NCBI GenBank assembly: GCA_003223115.1
Contig: QHXW01000202.1
Span: 1 to 51,084 of the forward strand
Length of the DNA: 51,084 bases
Source of the DNA: Acidobacteriota bacterium
GTDB lineage: Bacteria; Acidobacteriota; Terriglobia; Bryobacterales; Bryobacteraceae
Reading direction: 5' to 3'
Below, in pieces: positions 25,650 to 34,900 of this stretch. The position numbers and the translations under genes are program-made. Position 1 is the stretch's first letter, and each line of letters starts with the position of its first letter. The notes beneath the pieces are model-generated. The model was not told the DNA's origin and did no database searches. It saw only the letters and a list, made by a program, of their open reading frames with translations.

Positions 25650-25949
25650 ATGCTTCGGGATCTGCTCCGGCCCGTATGGAAAATTCCCAAAGGGAACGTG
25701 GCCACATACGGCTCCGTAGCCCGAGCCGCAGGTTTTCCCAGAAACGCTCGGCAAGTTGCCTGGGCGCTGCGCGCGGCACACGGTGCGATCCCATGGCATC
25801 GCGTGGTAGGCGCCGGAGGTGAAATCAAATTACCCGGTGCTCCCGGAATGGAGCAGAAGTTACGGCTGATGCAAGAAGGCGTCACCTTCCGAGGCCGCCG
25901 CATCCGGATGAGCGTCCATGAATTCCAGTTCGGCCGCGGCAAAAAGTAA
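25650..25949 (+). CDS. Alkyltransferase-like DNA-binding protein (ATL)
   Basis: A 99-residue protein matching the DNA-binding domain of O6-methylguanine methyltransferases: PKGNVATYGSVARAAGFPRN and ARQVAWALRAAHG. The active-site PCHRV reads PWHRVV, so the acceptor cysteine is replaced by Trp, as in ATL proteins. These bind O6-alkylguanine, flip the base and pass the lesion to nucleotide excision repair instead of repairing it. The TGG codon is clear. The start at 25650 (TTG- or ATG-type, close to the pckA end) is uncertain by a few codons. It follows pckA after about 12 bases. Confidence 0.85.
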   Translation: MLRDLLRPVWKIPKGNVATYGSVARAAGFPRNARQVAWALRAAHGAIPWHRVVGAGGEIKLPGAPGMEQKLRLMQEGVTFRGRRIRMSVHEFQFGRGKK

Positions 25950-26048
25950 AAGTAAACCAGCCGCCAAAAAGAGCTCATTCTGCTTGCCCTCCGGCGCTGC
26001 CTACTTGTCTTGACGCCTCCGTACCAACGACACTAGAAATACCAAGGC

Positions 26049-27353
26049 ATGGCGCGTTTCTTTGTCCAAAATTTCGGCTGCCGTGCGACGCAGGCTGATG
26101 GCGCCGCGCTCGAAGCGCATCTCTCGGCGCGTGGTCTCGAGTGCGTCGCTGAACGCCAGGCTGCCGACATCATCATTCTCAACACCTGCACGGTGACGGC
26201 CTCGGCCGATGAAGATGTGCGGCAAACTGTGCGCCGCGTGCATCGTGAAAACCCGCAGGGCCGCATCCTGGTTACCGGCTGCTACGCCCAGCGCGCTCCT
26301 GAAGAGCTGGCCGTCATGCCGGGAGTCGAGTGGGTGGTGGGCAATTCCCATAAGACCGAAATTGCAGACCTGCTCGCCGGCGCCCCCTATCACGGCAACA
26401 TTCTGGTAGGCGACATTTTTGCGCGGCAGGATTTTTTGACTGCGCCGGTGATGGATACGGCGGGCGAGCGCACGCGTCCCAACCTCAAGATTCAGGATGG
26501 CTGCAACAACCGCTGCTCGTTTTGCATTATTCCGTTCGTGCGCGGCCGCTCGCGGAGTTCGTCTGCCGAAACTGTGATCGAACAAGTGCGCAGTCTGGCG
26601 GACCGCTATCGCGAGGTGGTGCTGAGCGGCATCAATCTGGGCCGCTGGGGCCGGGAGCCCGGCAGCAAGATGCGCCTGGCGGATCTCATACGGCGGCTGC
26701 TCGCTGAGACCGGCATCGAGCGGCTACGGCTGAGTTCGGTAGAGCCGATGGACTTCTCGGACGACCTGCTGGGCCTCATGGCGGATTCACCGCGCATTGC
26801 CAAGCACGTCCACGCCCCGCTCCAAACCGGCTCAGACCGCATTCTGCGCCTGATGCGCCGCAAATATCGGCCCCGGCACTATGCCGGCCGAATTTCGACC
26901 GCACGCCGCTCCATGCCGAATGCCGCCATCGGCGCCGACGTGATGGTGGGCTTCCCAGGTGAAACCGACACTGACTTCGCGGAGAGCCTCGCGTTTATCG
27001 AATCGCTGCCCTTCACTTACCTGCACGTATTCACGTTTTCGGAACGGCCCGGGACGCCAGCCGCGGAGATGCCGCAACAGGTTCCCATGCCAATCCGCAA
27101 AGAGCGTAACCGGATCTTGCGTGAGCTGGCGGCTCGGAAGAACCTTGAATTCCGGCGCCGGTTGATCGGCTCGAAACTTTCGGTGGTCACGCTCGAAGAA
27201 CCGCGCACGGCCCTCAGCGATAACTACCTGAAAGTGGAATTGGCAGTGCTCCGGCCGCCGAATCAATTGATCGACGTGGAAATCGCGCAAGCGAGCGAGA
27301 CCGGGCTGCGGGAAACAGTGCCGCACAGCCCGTTAAACTGCTTCCCGGCTTAG
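26049..27353 (+). CDS. mtaB: tRNA (t6A37) methylthiotransferase MtaB-like
   Basis: A 434-residue radical-SAM methylthiotransferase that thiomethylates t6A at position 37 of tRNAs. The N-terminal UPF0004 domain holds three cysteines for the auxiliary cluster (FGCRATQADG, LNTCTVTA, TGCYAQR). The radical-SAM cluster motif is CNNRCSFC. The pattern FGCRxxQxDG rather than the MiaB/RimO versions favours MtaB. A TRAM-like C-terminus follows (VTLEEPRTALSDNYLKVELA). The start ATG 26049 has no clear ribosome-binding site, but the family N-terminus begins there. It is convergent with the decayed MerR-type gene. Confidence 0.9.
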   Translation: MARFFVQNFGCRATQADGAALEAHLSARGLECVAERQAADIIILNTCTVTASADEDVRQTVRRVHRENPQGRILVTGCYAQRAPEELAVMPGVEWVVGNSHKTEIADLLAGAPYHGNILVGDIFARQDFLTAPVMDTAGERTRPNLKIQDGCNNRCSFCIIPFVRGRSRSSSAETVIEQVRSLADRYREVVLSGINLGRWGREPGSKMRLADLIRRLLAETGIERLRLSSVEPMDFSDDLLGLMADSPRIAKHVHAPLQTGSDRILRLMRRKYRPRHYAGRISTARRSMPNAAIGADVMVGFPGETDTDFAESLAFIESLPFTYLHVFTFSERPGTPAAEMPQQVPMPIRKERNRILRELAARKNLEFRRRLIGSKLSVVTLEEPRTALSDNYLKVELAVLRPPNQLIDVEIAQASETGLRETVPHSPLNCFPA

Positions 27354-27360
27354 CACAAAC

Positions 27361-28141
27361 TCATCCTCGTTTTCGCGCCGCCATGGCTTTGCCGATGAAG
27401 GCCTCGACCTCGGGCCCGAAGGGGATCTTTGCCTCCATCTGAGTGGGCCAATTCTTGCGGTCGGCATACATGGCGTTCAGCCCCGCCTGAATCTGGCGAT
27501 CGCCTCCTGTGAAACCCTCCACCAGCTTCTGCCAGCGCTCGGCCAGAGCCTGCGCCTTGGCGCTCGCCGGATCTTCGCTGAGTGTGGCTTTGATATCGCG
27601 GACCAGTTCAGCCCATTGTTTGCTGATCTTTTCTTGCAGCTCGGGCGACCACAACTTCCTTCTGTCTTCGACTTTGGCGCCGCGTCGCCGTAGTAACACA
27701 TCATCCAATCCGAATCGTTTTGCATTTCGATCACCTTGATTACCTTTTTGAAAATTTCCCCATCAGGTTCACGGCCTGAGCTCAGCCATTGTTCGGCTTC
27801 ATCGATGGCCTGAATAGCCACCTCCAATTGGCGGCGCTTCTCCTCGAGCGCACGCCGTTGCAACCGCAATACGCGCGGCAACTCGAGCGCTTTCCGGTCC
27901 AGCAGTTCCTGAATCCGCTTCAGGGGAAGCCCTAGGAACTTCAGGACAATAATCTGCTCCAGACGCACCAGATCGTTCTCGTTGTAGAGCCGGTAGCCGG
28001 CGTCGGTGCGCCTGCTCGGCTTGAGGAGCCCGAGACGGTCGTAGTGATGCAGCGTCCGGATAGTCACACCGGCCAGCTCAGCAAATTAAATTCCTGTGCC
28101 TGATAGAGCGCCGGCCGGATGCGCTTTGCGGCCAATCCCAT
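27361..28141 (-). pseudogene. MerR/TipA-type regulator, frame broken twice
   Basis: The minus strand encodes a MerR-family DNA-binding head (ELAGVTIRTLHHYDRLGLLK, then RRTDAGYRLYNENDLVRLEQ), a coiled-coil linker, and a TipAS-like effector domain (KLWSPELQEKISKQWAELVR, PFGPEVEAFIGKAMAARK). Near 28084-28093 a tandem aattt duplication cuts YQAQEF from AELAGVTIR. Near 27685 one base is missing, so NDSDWMMCYYGDAA and KVEDRRKLW lie in different frames. The original start is unclear; ATG 28141 is the furthest candidate. TipA-type regulators sense multiple drugs. It was probably divergent from the CsaA-like gene, which is also damaged. Confidence 0.75.
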
Positions 28142-28169
28142 GCCGTTATGATCAAGCCTGACCAAGCCA

Positions 28170-28499
28170 ATCATCTCACTTGACGTTTTGAACGAGATCG
28201 ATATCCGGGTAGGAACCATCCAGGCCGTCACCGATGTCGCTGGTTCGGACAAACTCGTCGCGTTGCGCGTCAGCTTCGGCGATCACGAGCGGACTATTGT
28301 GGCGGGACTCAAATCAGGAGCGCGCCGATCCGAGGGAGATCGAAGGCAGACAGGCGCTGTTTGTGGTGAACCTGGAGCCGCGGAAGATGCGAGGTGGGCT
28401 CTCGGAAGGCATGTTGTTCGATATCGGCTATGCGGACGGCGTGCGGCCGGTGCTCTCGGTTCCGGAATCGCCGGTGCCTGACGGGTCTGCGCAGGCTGA
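28170..28499 (+). pseudogene. csaA: CsaA-like tRNA-binding-domain protein, frameshifted
   Basis: The first frame gives EIDIRVGTIQAVTDVAGSDK and HERTIVAGLK. After one extra base near 28311 the reading continues in the next frame as ERADPREIEGRQALFVVNLE, RKMRGGLSEGMLFDIGYADG and PVLSVPESPVPDGS. Together these form a complete CsaA-type tRNA-binding (OB-fold) domain of about 110 residues. A second missing base near 28487 would restore a normal C-terminus ending at TGA 28499. No ATG is found at the family start; TTG 28188 or a codon upstream may have served. CsaA is a chaperone-like protein. Two indels in 330 bases suggest decay. Confidence 0.75.
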
Positions 28500-28547
28500 C
28501 CCGGTCGCTCTGAACCATTTAGAGCACAGAGAAACTGGTACGATTTT

Positions 28548-28769
28548 ATGGACCGCATGGAAAAAACAAATCGTAACGGCGAATGCGACGAAATAGAGCG
28601 ATTCGCGATCTCGTTCGGTAGGAATCCGCATTGCACCTACAATTTTGAGACTCAAAGCCACACGCTTGAACTCAGCGGACAGTCGATCGCGATAACCAGA
28701 GAAGATTTCGATAATCGGAAGTGGCAAAAGAAAATCCGCATTGGTATACAGCCGCGCCGCGGGCGCTAG
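28548..28769 (+). CDS. Possible small protein, unrecognised
   Basis: A 73-residue open frame starting MDRMEKTNRNGECDEIERFA and ending in a basic tail. There is no ribosome-binding site and no recognised family. It lies between the CsaA-like pseudogene and recR, in a stretch that is AT-richer than its surroundings. It may be an unused frame; it is listed because nothing else occupies 28500-28799. Confidence 0.2.
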   Translation: MDRMEKTNRNGECDEIERFAISFGRNPHCTYNFETQSHTLELSGQSIAITREDFDNRKWQKKIRIGIQPRRGR

Positions 28770-28799
28770 AATTGCTGGGACGCTGGTTCAGGCCAGCAT

Positions 28800-29402
28800 T
28801 CATTTCATCTCCCGGCGGCCTTCCATGGCCTTCCACATCGTCACTTCGTCGGCGAATTCGATATCGCTGCCCACTGGAATTCCCATCGCGATGCGTGTCA
28901 CCTTAATTCCCAGCGGCTTGATAAGCTTCGAGAGATAGACCGCCGTAGCTTCGCCTTCGGCAGTAGGATTAGTCGCGAGAATCACTTCCTGGACTCCACC
29001 GGAGCGAATGCGTTCGATCAGATTTTTGATCTTGAGCTGTTCCGGTGAGATGCCGCGCAGCGGGGAGAGAGCCCCGTGCAGCACGTGATAAAGCCCGTTG
29101 AACTGACGCGTGGTCTCGATACCCAGAATATTGTGCGGCTCTTCCACTACGCACAGCAGTTTCTGGTCGCGCGTCGTATCGCGGCAGAACAGACAGAGGT
29201 CGCCTTCGCTGATGTTGTTACAGACCGGGCAAAGACTGAGCTTATCTTTGACGTTGAGAATGGCCTGCGCAAGACGCTCGGCGTCGTCGCGGCCGGCGCG
29301 CATCAGGTGAAACGCCAGGCGTTGTGCCGACTTCTGCCCGATTCCCGGCAGGTGCTTGAACTCGTTGATGAGCCGCGCGAGCGGTTCGGCGAAATCTGGC
29401 AT
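28800..29402 (-). CDS. recR: Recombination mediator RecR
   Basis: A 200-residue cytosolic protein that works with RecF and RecO to load RecA on gapped DNA. The helix-hairpin-helix is [17 protein letters not shown], the zinc site is [16 protein letters not shown], the Toprim start is [10 protein letters not shown], and the conserved C-terminal Walker-like motif is [17 protein letters not shown]. The length is normal. It is the last gene of the conserved series SRP RNA, dnaX, ybaB/ebfC, recR on the minus strand, 66 bases after ebfC. Confidence 0.97.
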   Translation of the reverse strand: MPDFAEPLARLINEFKHLPGIGQKSAQRLAFHLMRAGRDDAERLAQAILNVKDKLSLCPVCNNISEGDLCLFCRDTTRDQKLLCVVEEPHNILGIETTRQFNGLYHVLHGALSPLRGISPEQLKIKNLIERIRSGGVQEVILATNPTAEGEATAVYLSKLIKPLGIKVTRIAMGIPVGSDIEFADEVTMWKAMEGRREMK

Positions 29403-29468
29403 GGATTAAGAATTCAACTCGCTGATACGGCGCAGAGGCCCGCAGGGGCCGCTAGAAGACATGCGTGG

Positions 29469-29777
29469 TTAAAACATGCCCGGCGGTAAGCACAGGCCGC
29501 CCAGCATGCCACCCATTTTTTGCTTGGCCTCTTCTTCTACTTTCTTCCCGGCTTCATTGCAGGCGGCCACGACCAGGTCCTGCAGCATCTCGACATCGCC
29601 CGCCACTTCGGGATCAATCTTCACGCTGAGCAGGTTTTTCTGGCCGTCCATTTTCACCGACACCATTCCGCCGCCCGCCGAAGCGTCTACCCGAATCTGT
29701 GCAAGCTCCTGTTGCAGGCGCTCCTGCATCTGTTGCGCCTGTTTCATCATGGTCTGCATGTTTCCCGGCAGCTTCAT
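29469..29777 (-). CDS. ebfC: YbaB/EbfC nucleoid-associated protein
   Basis: A 102-residue DNA-binding protein of the YbaB/EbfC family. It begins MKLPGNMQTMMKQAQQMQER, followed by the family core GGGMVSVKMDGQKNLLSVKI and a helical C-terminus with KKVEEEAKQKMGGMLGGL. It binds DNA as a dimer and is nearly always encoded between dnaX and recR, as here. The start ATG 29777 lies 34 bases after the dnaX stop. Confidence 0.95.
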   Translation of the reverse strand: MKLPGNMQTMMKQAQQMQERLQQELAQIRVDASAGGGMVSVKMDGQKNLLSVKIDPEVAGDVEMLQDLVVAACNEAGKKVEEEAKQKMGGMLGGLCLPPGMF

Positions 29778-29811
29778 GTCCGGCCTCCTGGTTCAGTTTC
29801 GAACGGCTCTA

Positions 29812-31581
29812 CTAATCTACCTTTTTCAGGTCGCGGACCGCGCGCACTTCGCCGCCAAAAACTTCGCGAAAGCGCTGCACCTCCGGATTCGACAATGCGC
29901 GCTGGGCCACTTCGTCCTGCTCGCCTGCAGGTTGACTCTTTGCCGGCGGCAACCGGCTTTCAGTCCGAGCGTCGTTGGTGAGCGTCACCTTAATCTTGAA
30001 CTGCCGCTGCGTAATTTTTTGAACGGCGCGTGAGATCTCTTCCGGCTTCATGGCCAGCGAGAACTCTTTAGCCACGGAAAATTCCAGCACAGCGCCGTTT
30101 TCGGTGATCTCGGCATGCTCCACGGCATCGGCGGTGAAAGTCAGCCCAAGTTCCGTTAGTGCTGCATGGAGTTTCTCACGCCAGTCCCCGATAGTTTCCG
30201 GAACGGCCGCAGGCGCTGGAGCCAATGCGGTCGCGCCCATCGATTGAGGTTCAGGCCGCCCGACTTTCTTAGCCCGGTCCCGTTCGAAAGGAGACGGTCC
30301 GGTCCGTGGAGGCGGCTGCGGTCGCTGCGCGCCGGAAGTTGGCGCCGAAGCCGGCGTCGATTTGGGATTCGAAGCCTGCTCTGCAGATATAGCTTGGCCG
30401 GCCGCATCGCCCCGCTGGCGTCTCTCCGTGTCCGATCCGGTTCCGCCACCGGCCTCTTCAGCGACGTTTGCCAGCGCTTCCTCCAGAGAAGTCAAACGAC
30501 CAGCCTGCAATAACTTAAGCAATCCAATCTCAAGATGAAATCGAGGCTGTAATGACGTCTGCAGGTCCGCAAACAAATCGAGCGAAAGCTGCAAGTATCG
30601 GGTGAGATCTTCCTCCGAAAATGCAGCTCCGATTTCCGCCAATTGTCCCCGTTCCCGAGGCGAAGCAGCAATCAGCCGTGTGTCGCTACCGGCCACTTTT
30701 GCCACTAGCAGGTTTCGAAAGTAACGCGACAATTCCCGGCTGAAGTGCTGCAAGTTCTGGCCGTCGCGTTCGAGCTTATCGACCACGCCCAGCATGCGGG
30801 CGCTATCGGTCACCTGCAGCGCCTGAGTAATTTGTTCGAGCGAGTCGAGCGAGAAAGCGCCCAGGAGCGCACGCACCTCGCCCGCATTCAGTTTTCTGCC
30901 ACAGCAGGCGATGGCCTGGTCGAGCGCCGAGAGAGAATCACGAATGCTGCCTTCGCCGGCTTGTGCCAGGATAGCCAGCACCTCTGGATCGGCTTCGATG
31001 CCCTCCTGACGGCAGATCCACTCCATGCGGGCCATCACTTCCTCGAAATCCACGGAACGAAAACTGAAATGCTGGCAGCGAGACGCGATGGTCGCCGGAA
31101 TCTTGTGGGCTTCGGTGGTACACAGAATGAAGACAGCCCAAGCGGGAGGTTCTTCAATGGTTTTGAGCAGGGCGTTAAAAGCTTCGCTTGTAATCTGGTG
31201 CGCTTCGTCGATGATAAATACTTTATAACGGTCCCGCGCCGGTTGATAGCGCACGTTCTCCCGCAATTCGCGCATTTCGTTGATCCCGCGGTTGGAGGCG
31301 GCGTCGATTTCGATCACGTCGACCGAACTTCCGGCGGCGATTTCGATGCAACTCGCACACACCCCACACGGCTTCGTGGTAGGGCCCTGGACGCAGTTCA
31401 AACAGCGTGCCAGGATGCGCGCCACCGTAGTCTTACCGGTGCCCCGCTGGCCCGAAAAGATGTACCCGTGGGCGATGCGCTGTTGGCCAATTGCATTTTC
31501 GAGCGTCGTCTTGACATGCTCTTGGTTCACGACGTCCGAAAACGTTTGCGGCCGGTACTTCCTGGCAATGACCTGGTACAT
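29812..31581 (-). CDS. dnaX: DNA polymerase III subunit gamma/tau
   Basis: A 589-residue clamp-loader ATPase, starting MYQVIARKYRPQTFSDVVNQ. Walker A is GQRGTGKTTVARI, the zinc module has four cysteines (CLNC...CGVCASC), the DEAH box is FIIDEAHQITSEA, and the sensor/arginine-finger region is ATIASRCQHFSFR. A long Pro/Ala-rich linker precedes a tau-type C-terminal domain (about 480-589). The frame stays open up to 31629, but that extension lies inside the SRP RNA gene, so ATG 31581 is chosen. No slippery A-rich programmed frameshift site was noticed. Confidence 0.93.
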   Translation of the reverse strand: MYQVIARKYRPQTFSDVVNQEHVKTTLENAIGQQRIAHGYIFSGQRGTGKTTVARILARCLNCVQGPTTKPCGVCASCIEIAAGSSVDVIEIDAASNRGINEMRELRENVRYQPARDRYKVFIIDEAHQITSEAFNALLKTIEEPPAWAVFILCTTEAHKIPATIASRCQHFSFRSVDFEEVMARMEWICRQEGIEADPEVLAILAQAGEGSIRDSLSALDQAIACCGRKLNAGEVRALLGAFSLDSLEQITQALQVTDSARMLGVVDKLERDGQNLQHFSRELSRYFRNLLVAKVAGSDTRLIAASPRERGQLAEIGAAFSEEDLTRYLQLSLDLFADLQTSLQPRFHLEIGLLKLLQAGRLTSLEEALANVAEEAGGGTGSDTERRQRGDAAGQAISAEQASNPKSTPASAPTSGAQRPQPPPRTGPSPFERDRAKKVGRPEPQSMGATALAPAPAAVPETIGDWREKLHAALTELGLTFTADAVEHAEITENGAVLEFSVAKEFSLAMKPEEISRAVQKITQRQFKIKVTLTNDARTESRLPPAKSQPAGEQDEVAQRALSNPEVQRFREVFGGEVRAVRDLKKVD

Positions 31582-31591
31582 TTGTGCGGCG

Positions 31592-31716
31592 GGATGCTCG
31601 CCAGGCCCCGGGTAATCCGCGGCACACAAGTTTAGCCGCTACCGTTGCTTCTTTCCAGATCTGGCGGGGTTTGCGGCCGCTTGTTGCACGGAGCCCGGAA
31701 CCTGACGCTCCCATCC
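31592..31716 (-). ncRNA. ffs: Signal recognition particle RNA (small bacterial type)
   Basis: On the minus strand the hallmark helix 8 is present: CAGATCTGGAAAGAAGCAAC, matching the bacterial consensus CAGGUCCGGAAGGAAGCAGC with the GGAA tetraloop kept and the closing pair changed from C-G to U-A. The ends pair over a long stem: GGATG at the 5' end with CATCC at the 3' end, then CGTCAGGTTCCGGG with the segment near 31600-31613 using G-U wobbles. The length is about 125 nt. It sits directly upstream of dnaX, a common location. The ends are estimated from the pairing. Confidence 0.88.
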
Positions 31717-31777
31717 TAGCATGCGGATTCTTCGTGAGTTAACCAAAGTGAGTATCCCAGCCCCATGTGGCCTGATT

Positions 31778-31793
31778 TGTGATGTACATTACA
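31778..31793 (+). promoter_or_regulatory. Crp-like palindrome upstream of the poly-HAMP kinase
   Basis: TGTGA-N6-TTACA at 31778-31793 differs by one base from the Crp consensus TGTGA-N6-TCACA. It lies just upstream of a promoter-like pair, centred about 52 bases before the estimated transcription start. Confidence 0.4.
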
Positions 31794-31801
31794 CATTTGA
31801 A

Positions 31802-31830
31802 TTGGGTGCTCTTACCTTTCAAAATATAAT
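31802..31830 (+). promoter_or_regulatory. Candidate promoter of the three-gene signalling operon
   Basis: TTGGGT (31802-31807) and a perfect TATAAT (31825-31830) are spaced by 17 bases in an AT-rich stretch, 113 bases before the kinase start. The gap 31717-31942 contains only this promoter and the palindrome just upstream of it. Confidence 0.6.
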
Positions 31831-31942
31831 CAAGCGTATAGTTTTTCACGCACGTCATCCGGAGTACGGAGAGCATGTTCCCTTGCTCGTCCGATCACTC
31901 TTCTTATGAACAGAAGAGACCACTTGGTGAAGGAGTTCCGGC

Positions 31943-34900
31943 ATGAAGGCCGCCTCAACCGTTCCTGCAACATTGGATTCACGAGAACTGTTGAAAGTTC
32001 TTTCAGGATTTCGAAAAGGCGATTTCTCGTTGCGCATGCCTACTGATCGAGTGGGCGTTGCCGGCAAAATTGCCGACACATTGAACGAGATTTTGGAACT
32101 GAACGACAGTCTGTCCAAGGAATTGGAACGGATCAGCCGCGTTGTAGGCAAAGAAGGTAAGCTCACCCAGCGGGCGACCCTTGGCTCGAGTTCGAACGGT
32201 TGGAAGGCCTGTATCGATTCCATCAACAGCCTGATCAGTGATCTAGTACAACCCTCGAACGAGATGTCGCGAGTTATCGGTGGAGTGGCAAAAGGCGATC
32301 TGTCGCAGAGCATGGCTCTCGAGGTCGACGGCCGTTTGCTCCGAGGCGAGTTCCTGCGCACCGCGAAGCTGGTGAACACCATGGTGGATCAGCTCAACTC
32401 CTTCGCTTCGGAAGTAACCCGGGTGGCGCGCGAAGTGGGAACTGAGGGCAAGCTGGGCGGCCAGGCAGTGGTCAAGGGCGTGGCGGGCACGTGGAAAGAC
32501 CTCACAGACAGAGATAACTCCATGGCCGGCAACCTGACCAATCAGGTGCGTAACATCGCGGCCGTCACCACGGCGGGGTGGATCAGCTCAACTCGTTCGC
32601 CTCGGAAGTGACGCGCGTGGCGCGCGAAGTGGGAACGGAAGGCAAACTCGGCGGCCAAGCGGACGTGAAGGGCGTCGCCGGAACCTGGAAGGATCTCACG
32701 GACAGCGTGAACTCCATGGCCGGCAGCTTAACCAACCAAGTCCGCAACATCGCCGAAGTGACGACAGCCGTGGCACGCGGCGACTTGTCGACCAAAATCA
32801 CGGTTGATGCGCGAGGCGAAATTCTGGAATTGAAGAACACCATCAACACCATGGTGGACCAGCTCAGCTCCTTCGCGTCGGAAGTGACGCGCGTGGCCCG
32901 CGAAGTGGGTACCGAAGGAAAGCTCGGCGGCCAGGCGGTAGTGAAGGGTGTAGCGGGAACCTGGAAAGATCTCACAGATAACGTAAACTCCATGGCCGGC
33001 AACCTGACCAATCAGGTGCGTAACATCGCGGCCGTCACCACGGCGGTAGCGAAAGGCGACCTGTCGACCAAGATCACTGTAGACGCCGAAGGCGAAGTTC
33101 TCGAGCTGAAGAACACCATCAACACCATGGTGGATCAGCTTAGCTCGTTCGCATCGGAAGTGACACGCGTAGCCCGCGAAGTAGGTACCGAAGGCAAGTT
33201 GGGCGGCCAGGCGGTAGTGAAAGGAGTCGCCGGAACTTGGAAAGACCTCACCGATAACGTGAACTCCATGGCCGGCAACGTCACCAATCAAGTGCGTAAC
33301 ATCGCGGCCGTCACCACGGCAGTGGCAAAAGGCGACCTGTCAACCAAGATCACAGTGGATGTGCGGGGTGAAGTTCTGGAGCTGAAGAACACTATCAATA
33401 CGATGGTGGACCAGCTCAGTTCCTTCGCATCGGAAGTGACCCGCGTGGCCCGTGAAGTAGGTACCGAAGGCAAGCTTGGCGGCCAGGCGGATAACATCGC
33501 GGAAGTGACGACAGCCGTCGCAAAAGGCGATCTTTCTCGCAAGATCACCGTGGATGTGCGCGGCGAAATTCTAGAGCTCAAGAACACCATCAATACGATG
33601 GTGGACCAGCTCAGCTCCTTCGCATCCGAAGTAACGCGCGTAGCTCGCGAAGTGGGTACCGAAGGAAAGCTCGGCGGCCAGGCGGACGTGAAGGGCGTGG
33701 CGGGCACATGGAAAGACCTCACGGACAGCGTGAACTCCATGGCCGGCAACCTTACGGCTCAAGTGCGCAACATCGCCGAGGTGACTACGGCCGTCGCCAA
33801 GGGCGATCTTTCTCGCAAGATCACCGTGGATGTGCGCGGCGAAATTCTGGAGCTCAAGAATACCATCAACACCATGGTGGACCAGCTCAGCTCGTTGGCA
33901 TCTGAAGTAACGCGCGTAGCGCGCGAAGTGGGAACGGAAGGAAAGCTCGGCGGCCAGGCGGATGTGAAAGGCGTGGCCGGTGTGTGGAAGGATCTCACCG
34001 ACAGTGTGAACTCCATGGCCGGCAACCTGACCGATCAGGTGCGCAACATCGGATCTTTCTCGCAAGATCACCGTGGATGTGCGCGGTGAAATACTGGAGC
34101 TCAAGGACACCATCAACACCATGGTGGACCAGCTCAGTTCCTTCGCATCTGAAGTCACGCGCGTGGCGCGCGAAGTCGGAACGGAAGGAAAGCTCGGCGG
34201 CCAGGCGGATGTGAAAGGCGTGGCCGGTGTTTGGAAAGATCTCACCGACAGCGTGAACTCCATGGCCGGCAACCTGACAGCTCAGGTGCGCAACATCGCG
34301 GAAGTAACCACGGCCGTGGCAAAAGGCGATCTTTCGCGCAAGATCACGGTAGATGTGCGCGGCGAAATTCTGGAGCTCAAGAACACCATCAACACCATGG
34401 TGGACCAGCTCAGCTCGTTGGCATCTGAAGTAACGCGCGTAGCGCGCGAAGTGGGAACGGAAGGAAAGCTCGGCGGCCAGGCGGATGTGAAAGGCGTGGC
34501 CGGTGTGTGGAAGGATCTCACCGACAGTGTGAACTCCATGGCCGGCAACCTGACCGAGCAGGTGCGCAACATCGCCGAAGTGACCACGGCGGTGGCAAAC
34601 GGCGATCTGTCTCGCAAGATCACGGTGCCGGTGCGCGGTGAAATTCTGGAATTGAAAAACACCATCAATACGATGGTGGATCAGCTCAACGCCTTCGCCG
34701 CCGAGGTCACCCGCGTCGCACGCGAAGTAGGATCGGATGGCAAACTGGGAGGCCAGGCGCAGGTACGCGGTGTCGCCGGAACCTGGAAAGACCTTACCGA
34801 CAGCGTCAACCTGATGGCCAGCAACCTGACGAATCAGGTTCGTAACATTGCTCAGGTGACCACCGCGGTTGCAAAAGGCGACCTTTCTACAAAGATTACG

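Noticed and set aside
28497-28499. TGA at the end of the CsaA-like gene as selenocysteine
   Set aside because: It is the expected natural C-terminus (P-D-G-x-x-A-G) of this family after correcting a one-base indel.
31582-31629. N-terminal extension of DnaX
   Set aside because: It lies inside the SRP RNA gene, has no family similarity, and the conserved DnaX N-terminus begins at 31581.
34087-34089. TGA ending the middle kinase fragment as a further selenocysteine codon
   Set aside because: It arises from a 29-base deletion that shifts the frame; the sequence before it ([12 protein letters not shown]) is out of frame, and no redox motif is present.
33571-34272. Long open frames on the minus strand within the HAMP array
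   Set aside because: They mirror the periodic plus-strand coding sequence, have no ribosome-binding site or recognised domain, and recur in every unit.
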